A stretch of DNA of 64,000 nt from JANSWP01 sp041941305 (GTDB lineage: Bacteria; Bacteroidota; Bacteroidia; Chitinophagales; Saprospiraceae). Position numbers and translations under genes: made by a program. The DNA is taken from NCBI GenBank assembly GCA_041941305.1, contig JBGTQJ010000028.1:51271-115270 (forward strand), in the 5' to 3' direction. This document shows positions 24,414 to 34,300 of this stretch, piece after piece (position 1 is the stretch's first letter; each line of letters opens with the position of its first letter). The notes beneath the pieces are model-generated. The model saw only the letters and a list, made by a program, of their open reading frames with translations, was not told the DNA's origin and searched no databases.

Positions 24414-25057
24414 TATTTGTTAAAAAAATAGGTGCTTGAGGTGAAATATTAGCAAGCTAACTCGCGAAGACATAAAATAAATCGTATCATTTGCAACAGC
24501 AATAGAACCATTCCATATCCTCTAAAGAAAAAGCTCTGTTAAAATCAGGATGCGTGTTAATAAGGTGAGTAGCTTAGAAGTTGAGCAGCAACTCAAAGAG
24601 CGAGCAGGCTTGTAAATTCTGACTATCTTTAAACATTTATAATCAATTCGGTCCAGAATTAAGTGGCAGATGGCCCTGTCAAAAAAATTCCTTTGTGCCT
24701 TTAAATTCTGTAAATGGTGGTACTTGTCGTTTCAGTCATTCAGAAGATAAGTGGACTTAATCTATAAGCACCCATTCATCTTCCTAAGTTTCGTAAAAAT
24801 GCTTGTAATCCATTTTATTCAAATTCAAATCTAATTAATATTTAATACACTCTGGCTCAGCATGGTTCGATTTTCCAAATATAGTCATTTTAATGAATAT
24901 CCCATATGAATTCTCAAATGATATAAATAGTAGGTTGATATGGTAATAGGTGCACTTATTAATCCAATCTGATTAAATACGTTGTAATCTAAAATCCTTA
25001 ATGTTGGCAAAGAGCCTTAGTATTTGGGAATCCGACATGCCAGGGGAGTATGATTAC
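24414..25057. other. Gene-free stretch
   Basis: No frame with coding character, no repeat and no RNA gene that I can recognise. With the pseudogene just beyond it, it looks like decaying former coding DNA, but nothing identifiable remains. Confidence 0.4.
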
Positions 25058-25297
25058 TTATTGTGGAATCTTTAGTATAAACGTTGGATTGTACCAGTCC
25101 ACATTGAGTTTATCTGTAAACGGATTGGGATATACAACTAAAGGAAATAGATTAGCCTGGACCGTTTGGACATCTACCAGTATCATACAACTAAGGATTC
25201 CCAATATTCCTGGTTCATAGATATTAGTTCTGAATTGATGGAAAATAGGGCCAGCGCCACTTGCAGCTGAGCAAAAGTCTTTTGTAAAAAAGTCCAT
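25058..25297 (-). pseudogene. Fragment of a T9SS-cargo gene
   Basis: The minus-strand frame contains GAGPIFHQFRTNIYEPGILG, then LVDVQTVQ and VVYPNPFTDKLNV. This nearly repeats a stretch of the intact protein encoded at 36888-38132 (GTGPIFHQFRTDVYEPGILG, LVDVQTVQ, VVYPNPFTDKLHV). Both the N-terminal 300 residues and the end of the sorting domain are missing, and the similarity stops abruptly after KLNV. It is a relic of a paralogue, left when this locus was duplicated or recombined around the giant RHS gene. Confidence 0.75.
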
Positions 25298-25371
25298 AGC
25301 TTAGCGGTATCGCCACATTGTTAGCCCATTTTGAAGTTTAGTAAACCTGGAAAACCAAACTCCTTTTTCTA

Positions 25372-28300
25372 TTATTCATACCGTTTGCCAAGGACGCCAA
25401 AAACAACTCTACCTAATCCAAATGCCATTTTCATCCGTCCCGGGAAGGGTCGTGAATACGGTATAAGTCCCTTATTGCTTACCTGGGTACCCATTAGCCG
25501 ACTCATCAGGTTACTTTGGGTGCTGCTGGTTCCACGAGTCATACGATCAAAAAATGGGTCAGCTGTATTATTCCAGCCTACCTCTGATAGCGATTCACCT
25601 GCTTTCAAAATAGTATAGTCTCTGTTTTTAAACAAAAGACGTGGTGAGCCCTTCATTTTTCTCCATGGGTCACCAAATGAATTGAAATATCCTCTGGCCT
25701 TTAACAGGAGTCGGTTGGCTCTTTGAGAAACGTTATCAGCCATTTTTGCTCCCAAAGCTTCAAATGGTTTATTCTTTCGCCCAAGATAATCATCTATTTT
25801 TCCACGGTTTCGTTTTAAATAAGCCCCAGTAGCTTTACTTAAAACCTTTGATTGTTTATACAAAGTCTTCCCTATTAATGGAAGTGATTTACGATATCTG
25901 TTAAAAGCAATTCCAAGGACTGGCAGGAAGGATATCGCCCCAGTTGGATCAACTGCATTCACAGGATTATTGTCTACATAAATATAAGGGGATACGAGTG
26001 TTCTGACAGGATCAATACTTAAGAACCTTTGCCATTCTGGTTTATACCATCGTGCCCGATAATTGTATAAACCAAGCTCTTTGTCGAATTCCTGTCCAGT
26101 GTATAAATAATTAAAATCCGGGCTGTTGGGTTTAGGACGGTTGGCTTTGACAATTACTCCGTTCACGCCATAATCATATCGTTGCAATAGTTTATTTGCC
26201 TTTGACAAAACCATACGGGTACTCCCCAAATGGTCCCGAATGAAATGATAATTCATCTTTGGATTTTTGCCATTTTGTACAATGCTAGCTACGGGTCCGT
26301 ATCCCAAGCCATAAATAAATGATTGTTGATAATCCGATTGCTGGCCTTGAGTTTTATTACTGGAAATCTCTAATAGTGGAAGATCGTGATGACCATGGAA
26401 ATACCATTTTGAAAGTGAATCAATAATCTGATTGTTGTTTAAATGGATTTTAGCCATTCTTTTATCAGTAGGAGTATAAAGAATTCGGACCTGCTCTGAT
26501 GGTTGATTGACACTTTGAACAGAAATGGGGCGAAGGGTAAACAAATCATATTGTATATGGGAAGGACCAAAAGCTGGGGTGTTTAACTGGTTGATCTGAC
26601 CATTCTCATTTGTTTTGACCGTTCCATGGTACTTTAACCGATTGCTTCCATGTTCGAAATGAAAACGTTTTAGCTTCTTTTTCTTGGTATTTTCAGTACT
26701 CAGTAAATTTTGGTTGGCATCATACTCATAAGAGAAATTGGATTTTACATTTTTTGCCGACTTTATCCATTTTTTTAGTTGATATTGAGGATCGTATTCG
26801 TAGACATTATTCGTTGCCTTTTTCACAAAATCACCATTTTCTGTATCCCGAACAATATTTCCATTGACGTAACTTCCGTCCGATTCAAAATAGTCAAAAC
26901 TTTCCTGAAAAAGCTTCTTATTAGAATGTTGAACGGTAGTGCCCTTCAGATGCCCCAATAAATCATATTGCTTGGTTTCTACAACGGTCCTCTGATTGGT
27001 TTCGATTGTTGCTATTTTCCCATCCCAATGATAGGTATAAAATGCATATGCCGAAGGATCCACATGGGTACCCACTTCTTTTAATCTTCCCCTTTTATCG
27101 TAATCATAGTAAACCTCAATTCCTTCAGGATAGCTTATTTTTTTGATCTTTCCATCGAGGTGATAATCGTACTTAAAGGTTTTTACAATAGGAGGATTTG
27201 CAGATCCAGTCAATTCCTGACTCAATTCAATGACTCGCCCGTGAATGTCGTAAGTGTAGCGTTCCGTAGTTTGATAATTGTCTTGATATAAGGTGCTTTC
27301 ACTCAACCTGCCTTTGTAATTTTCAGTATCCTGATTTCGATCAGCATTGTAAATCCATGTTTGCCTCATTTGTTTATCTACATCATTCCAAAATCCACTT
27401 GCCGACAGGGTTTCCAGTTTATCCCGATCAAAGGCTGAAAAAACATTTCCTGCTTCTACTTTGCGACCCATTTGATCATAAATAAAATATTCATACTGCT
27501 TTTCAGTATGCGGAGAAATTGCGGAAGGAGCTGGTTTTTTTCCAAAGGAAAATGTAAGTATTTCAGAGTCGTTTTTATCATGGGTACCAAAATAATACGT
27601 TCCTAAAAGGGTATCCTGCATATAGCGAACAGTCACAGCACCTTGCCCATTCCAGGTATCGTGGTTTTCCCGCTCTATTTCCAGGGAATAGTTCCCTGGG
27701 CTTAATTGAACCGAATAGGAACCTTTTACAGGTTGGGTGTTGGTCGGTTGAAAGGTCCATACAATTGTACCTGCTTCATCTTTGATATTTAAGATCCGTC
27801 CCTTGCTATTCTCTAGGTAGTTGACATCAACCAAAACTTTATAAGTAGGGTCAATTTTTATAGGTTGAATGACTGGCAGTGGATTTTTGGCGTACTTTTT
27901 TTCCACGTAGGTACTGAGAAAGATGGTTTCCAATACTTTGCATAACCCGTTTGTCTTTTTAGTCTTTTTGTGATGAAATTTTTCAATCACAGGTTGTCCA
28001 TCTAATTGTACAGAAATTTCCCCTTTTTTAGCCCATCCATCATTCTTCAGGTCATGCGTCTCCAGGTAATATTGTCCTGGAGGTAAGGAGATGGTATCAT
28101 TGAAGCGATGCTTGAAAAAATAGTTTCCTGAGCTTTTGTGGCTCCATACAGTTTGGTCCATTTCATCCTTTATTGCTACGCTGTTCTCACCCGACCAGGC
28201 TGGCCAATTCAATTGGATATTCACTTGATGCTTCTGCGTCACCCTACCAACCTCAAAAGGAATTTCTGAAAACAATAAGCCATGTTGCTTGCTATGATGG

Positions 28301-31300
28301 TAGGCATCAACAATAGAGGCACCTTCTACAATTAATTGAATCGTTCCATTTCCGTTCCAACCATCACCTTGAAGATCGGTGCATTCCAAAACATAAGAAC
28401 CTGGTTTCAGAAATAGGATCAATTCCTGGAAGTAGTTGCCTCCATCACCACTAAAGGGACTTTTTGAATCGGCATGACTCCACACAATTTGTTGATTCCT
28501 CAAATCCCGAATCTGAACCAAATTCTCTCCAGACCCTTGTGGCCAATCAATCCAAATATTGACTGGTGTTTTGTCATGAAAATCATCGTTGTGCCCCTCA
28601 TTGCGCAATACAAATGTTTCCTGCCCCATTGGGTCTTTGATAACCGTAGTTTTCCCACCATCAATGTCAACATTGGTTGTAAAATGACCGAGCATATCTC
28701 CAAGCACCATTTTATTGACATACAGAGAGTTGTCATCTAGAGCCATTTCTAAAGAGTCGGCAAGAAAATGATTTGGCTGAATGACAGTATGTATGGGGTA
28801 GCCTTCTTTGGAATAACCATATTTTGTCAAGGTTAGAGAACCGCTAATGTTATCAATTATTTTTCGACCAAATTTATCATGACTAATGCTTTCAAAATAT
28901 CCATTGGATTTAAAAGTAGTTTTATTAAAGAATTCGTTTAGCAATTGCCTGGATATGCCTACCCTTTTTAAATCCTCCTTCCCCAGAATAGCCTGGTATT
29001 TAACCTTTGTCTGATTATCGGAAATATTGTGAAAAGCAGCCCCCGCTTGAATAGTGCCAACTTTGCGAGCCAATGGGTTTCTTTCATGTACAGTCCGAAT
29101 ATAGGCGAAGTCTTTATCTTCAGGTTGAAGTATTAATGTGCTATCATGTGCATAAAAATCTGAAATGGCTCCTTCCAAAATGCCATTTTCCCAATCAAAA
29201 GATTGCACAAAATTGCTTTCAAAGCTAAACTTTCTGGAATTAATAAGGGCTGGTAAAGTAACAATTTCAGCTTTGCCCCAACCATTATGCAAGCTTTCAA
29301 TACAAACCTTTCCGATAATGTTTCCAGCATCATCAAATTCGAAGTGCTGCTTTTGGATAACCGCTCCCAATCCATTTGAATATTCCTGGCTGGGATCGGG
29401 GGCATTTGCATAAAACCTGTTTTTTACATGATTGGGATTGGTCCCGGTTTGGTTCTTAAATGTTATGATAGGGTGCTTCACAATAGTTGGAAATTCAAAT
29501 TCCAGGAGATTTTCCCCATCTCCATAAATGGACAATAGATTGCCAATTTTAAGTAGTATCCAATTATCAGGAAATTGTTGAATAGGCACTTCCTCCATTG
29601 TTGTACTATTTTTCAAGTAGCGCAATTTATTTTTAGTGACTTCTATTTCATGGCCTTCAATTTGGATGGAATAGGGCACTTTCTGAAAAACGGAGTATCC
29701 TATTGCAAAATCCTCAAAAAAAGAAGCCGGCTCCATTTGATATTGGGATTGCAGGTCACTTATCATGGTTGCCTGACCATGAAACTGGAGACTCAATTTG
29801 CCATTAGGTGGTGCCGTTTTGAACTTAGTTAAATTGGTGGATCTTGTATAACTGTTATAATGGATTGGAGCTATCAGTCCTGTGTTGTCGATTGTCAGCA
29901 AGTGGTAATTATGTGGGTCATAGTAAATTCTTCTAGTAAGTCCATTATTAGAAATATGAGCTGTTGGTTGGTTGTGTTCATTGTAGGCACTGATTTCTAC
30001 AATCGAATTGAGTGGTCTCAACAAGACATCGTCCAATAGGATTTGCTGTTCTCCCAGGTATAAGAGAGCCCAGGGGCCACTAATCGTTTCATCGATTACA
30101 ATTTCTATATATTTCCATTGGTTCGCCACCAAAAAAGTCTTTGAATTGTATTTACCTGAGCTATTTTGAAAACCAAAAGCAAGCGTGATATCAGCGTCTT
30201 GTTTTGAAAATATCCAGGCTGATAACACAAATACATTATCAACTGCATTTGGGCTATTGACTTTAAGGGCAGGAAACCGAAGAGGTTGTTTGCTATTCAT
30301 TTGCAGGGCTCTTTTACCAGTATGGCTTTCTAAATCAGTAGTCGTCCCTCCAATTGGAGGAGCATACCTTTCATAGTCCTCAAAACCCAAATAGATCACT
30401 TCTTGTTGGTTAATGTCTGCATTAGAAACATGTACCAAAGTATTCACACGGTTCTTATCCAAAAGCAGGCTATGCTCAGTATTTCGGGCATCAATCCATG
30501 AAATTGCTTTTCCAGTTTTTGAATCATACGAATGGATACGCTTCGTCTCAACCCAATGAGATCTGTAGCCTTGCAACTGATCCATTTTCATTTTTTTTGA
30601 AACAATATTGCCCAGGCGACTGGCGACCATTTGATGGTGTCCGTTGAGGTTTTGTAAAGCATTCTGGAATTGAGTTCTGTGTTTATTTATTTTCTCAAAA
30701 TGATTGACTGCTTCATCAAGTATATGCTTAAATGCATCCTCGTATTCCGGCACTCCACTAATCTCAGTTTGCATTTCTTCAATTTTCTCTTTTACATCCC
30801 AATTAATAACCCACTTATAGGACTTGGCATGCGCGTTAAATAATCCAAGATGTGTGGATGGTTGAAGATGTTGATTTCTTAAATCAAGATGATCATTTGT
30901 TTCATCTCGATGAAATGCCTTGTAACTTTTGTCCAGAAAGGGATTGGCATTTTTCTTTATTTGATTCAAAGAAGCTGTGGAACGATCAATCGCATCTTTG
31001 ATTCTATTTTTATTCCTAAAAATTTGATTGTGTTTGTCTGTAAACCCTTGAATTGTTTGCGATATATTGTTCAAGTCATCGTTTGCTGAAAGGTATGCAT
31101 CCCAAAAAATTGAATCTGTTAAATAGGCTATTCTATAATTCAAATAAGCAACATCCTTGGCATCCGGGCTAATTGGAGCGCAGTAACCACCGAATGTAAA
31201 TCCACAAAGAAATCCATAACCAAAGCCTTTGGCTCCGCTTCTGTTATCATTATAGGTCTTTACAGCTTCCTGATATAGTTCCCATTTATCATCTGTATTT

Positions 31301-34300
31301 TTTTTCGCATCCAGGTACTGTTGATATATCAGGTCTCTTTCAGTAGTCTTATCAGCATACTTTTCCCTTTCCTTTTTTACTTTTTTATCATCTTTTATTA
31401 AATCCATGGAAGCCTGATCCAATTTGCTCTTGAGCGCACTAAGTTGGTAATGTATATCCTGAAATTCAATGAATTTGCGATCCGCAGCTTCTTTTGCCTT
31501 AAATCCAGCTTTTTTGGCATCTGGATAATTTCCGATTGCAAAGCTCAACGAATCCAACGCAACTTCATATGCTTCAATGGCCTGATTTTGTCTGATTAGG
31601 TCTCCTTCAGCCATTCCTGCATAACGCAGTTTGTTCCCGGATAATAACAGGCTATCACTGAGTTTTGCCTGATAAAGGGCGGCAGGTAGTATTATCTGCT
31701 TTCCATTGACGGAAAATGGTTTGTAGGCAGTTGTATGGCAAGCCGTAATATGAGGTGCTCCGTTTGCCTGTGAATAATATTCGATTATTGTGGATTTTTC
31801 CTGAAGTCTGTTATCCTCCTCAAAAGAAGGGTTCGACTCATCAGCATACCAATATTCCTCAGTTTTGATTTCTTGCTCATTGTCCGTATTGATTGCATAG
31901 GAATGGTGTTTTCTAATTCTATATTTAAAAGGTTCGTATTCATAACTTTCCTTCGATTCTACCCCATCCAGAATCGAAGTTGTGCCAATTTGTTTGCTTA
32001 TAAAAAGGGGATATATGATAAATTCTTTCTCATCGGGATTATCTGTGACTAAATCATACCACAATTGATAGGAAGTCACATGAGATTGAATCAAGCTGTT
32101 CCGATAATCGAAAGAATTGGTAAGGTAAGGAAGACCTAAAATGTGTTCAACAGGGTTTGTTTGTTCATTGTTGACCTGATTGGCTAGTAAAGGATCACCT
32201 TTTACCAGAGCTGTTTTCTTTAATTGCTTCAAAGTATCTACCAATCCAATTTGCGTCCCTTCATAGGCATAATTGTACCGGTTATAAAAGTAATGTTCCT
32301 CATATCCTCCATTTTGATAATCTCCAGCTTGCAAAACATCAAAATCTTTTACTGGCTTGTCGCTTGGCACATCGATAACTTTGCCATAAGTACCGATGCC
32401 ACTTGAAGCATTAATATCACCCTGAGCGTAAAGGAAACTGTGATAGGTATCCTCAAAACCATCATTGATTTGTACCTGTTGAACCACATAATCTTTTACA
32501 GGTCCGGATACCTTTCCATTGATGACCCGGTGTAATTTTACTATGGTTGCATCGCGGTAGGCAGCATGTAGATTTCTTTCCTTGGTTGTTGACCCCTCCG
32601 GCAAATATTTTTTCAGCGCTGAATTCTCCTTTACATATCCCAAATGTTCTGTCCCTGTTTCACCATAAGTCACGAAAGACATGGGGCCCATCACTTGACT
32701 CAAAGAATCCTGATGACAAACCATCCCAGGTTCCTGCAATTTAATTTTATCAAACAACTGCCCATTCTTGAGTATGCTAACATAATTTATCACCTCACCA
32801 TCCTTTAGAACCGTATAAGGCACAAAATCAGCAAGTACCCGATTGTTATTGCCGACAATCTTTTCCTTATTTCCCAAATCAAAAGCTTTGCCGACGAGGG
32901 ACCAGGAACCATCAGTTGTTCTTGCAAAAATTTTGTTGTTGACAAAAATATAATCCTGGGTAATAGAAGTGCCAAAGTGATTCTTCTTGATGATCCCTTC
33001 CAACAAACCATCAGAGATAGGTTGAACAAACTGCATCAACATTCCTAAATTATTTGCCACCTTACTGACCGATTCCAATACCTCTACCATTTCTGCTTCC
33101 ATCGCTCCCATAGCTTGCAGCCCTGGGATCACCATAGCTATTATCTGTATGATATCGTTAATCACATCGCTAGAAACATCTATGATTTCGTCAATAAATT
33201 CTCTTGTTGGTATTGCTTGACTGGACAAACTGTCATCATCAATCAACACCCAGGCCTTTTCATCTGGTATCATGCTTTTCTCCAGTGCCGGTATCAGGAC
33301 ATTTTTGATTTGATAATTCAGATTTGAAGATTTTCCATCATTCAATATTTTTTCCAGGGCATTTATCAAAACAGAAGCATCACTCCTGCTGAGTGCAACA
33401 GTACCGTTGTTGGCATCAAACTGATAAAAGACTGGATTTTTATCCATACCAGATTCTAAAACCCCTGAAGTAATCGTAGGAGAGATAGCGTTGCTTTTAT
33501 AAGGTGATGGAAATTTGAATAGTGTGAAGTTATTTCCCGAAAAGTGAAACGCGAAGTTTTTACCATCATCTGGAAATAACGCATCATTAGAATTTTCAAT
33601 TAAACTTTTGCTTTTGCCCTGTTTGTGAATGACATTTCCACTTAGATTGGTCGTAATACTAGACTGGGCAATTCCCTGGTGTAAATATTCGATTTGAGGT
33701 TTGTAATCTTCGTCCCAAAAGATGCCAATAGTGGCGTTATATTTTCTATAATCTGCTACAAAATCATCCACCAGATTTCCTACAATTGGAATTAAATCAC
33801 CAGGTAGTTTAAAAATATTGGGATCGAGATTGGTATAAGTTTGCAGAGATGCCATTGAAGCCCCTGCCTGAAGCACCATTTTTCCCTCCTGACTAAACAT
33901 GGCTTCATACATGGCTTTTGCCTGACCTTGTCCTTGAGTATTTTCAGGCAAAAGTTGAATTTCTTCACTTTGAATTTCCCAGTTAAAATGTTCATCATGG
34001 TGCATGATATACACTTTGATGTCGTCACCTGCATTGTTCATTAATGCAGCCACAATGACATTATTGGTAGCAGAAAGAGCAGATCGAATTTCTTTGGTTT
34101 TTTGAATTTTGGCGGCATTTGCATCTTGAAATAACTTGTATTTTTCTGAATCAGGATTTATCCGCCAATTTTCAATGTTTTTATAATCCGCAAAACCATA
34201 AATCTTTTTCAGTTCAGTAGTTGAATAAGCCCTTGTATTGCCCATATCCAATCCCGTAACCTGAGTTTGCCAGACTTCTCCATCCCAAAAGTAAATGTGA

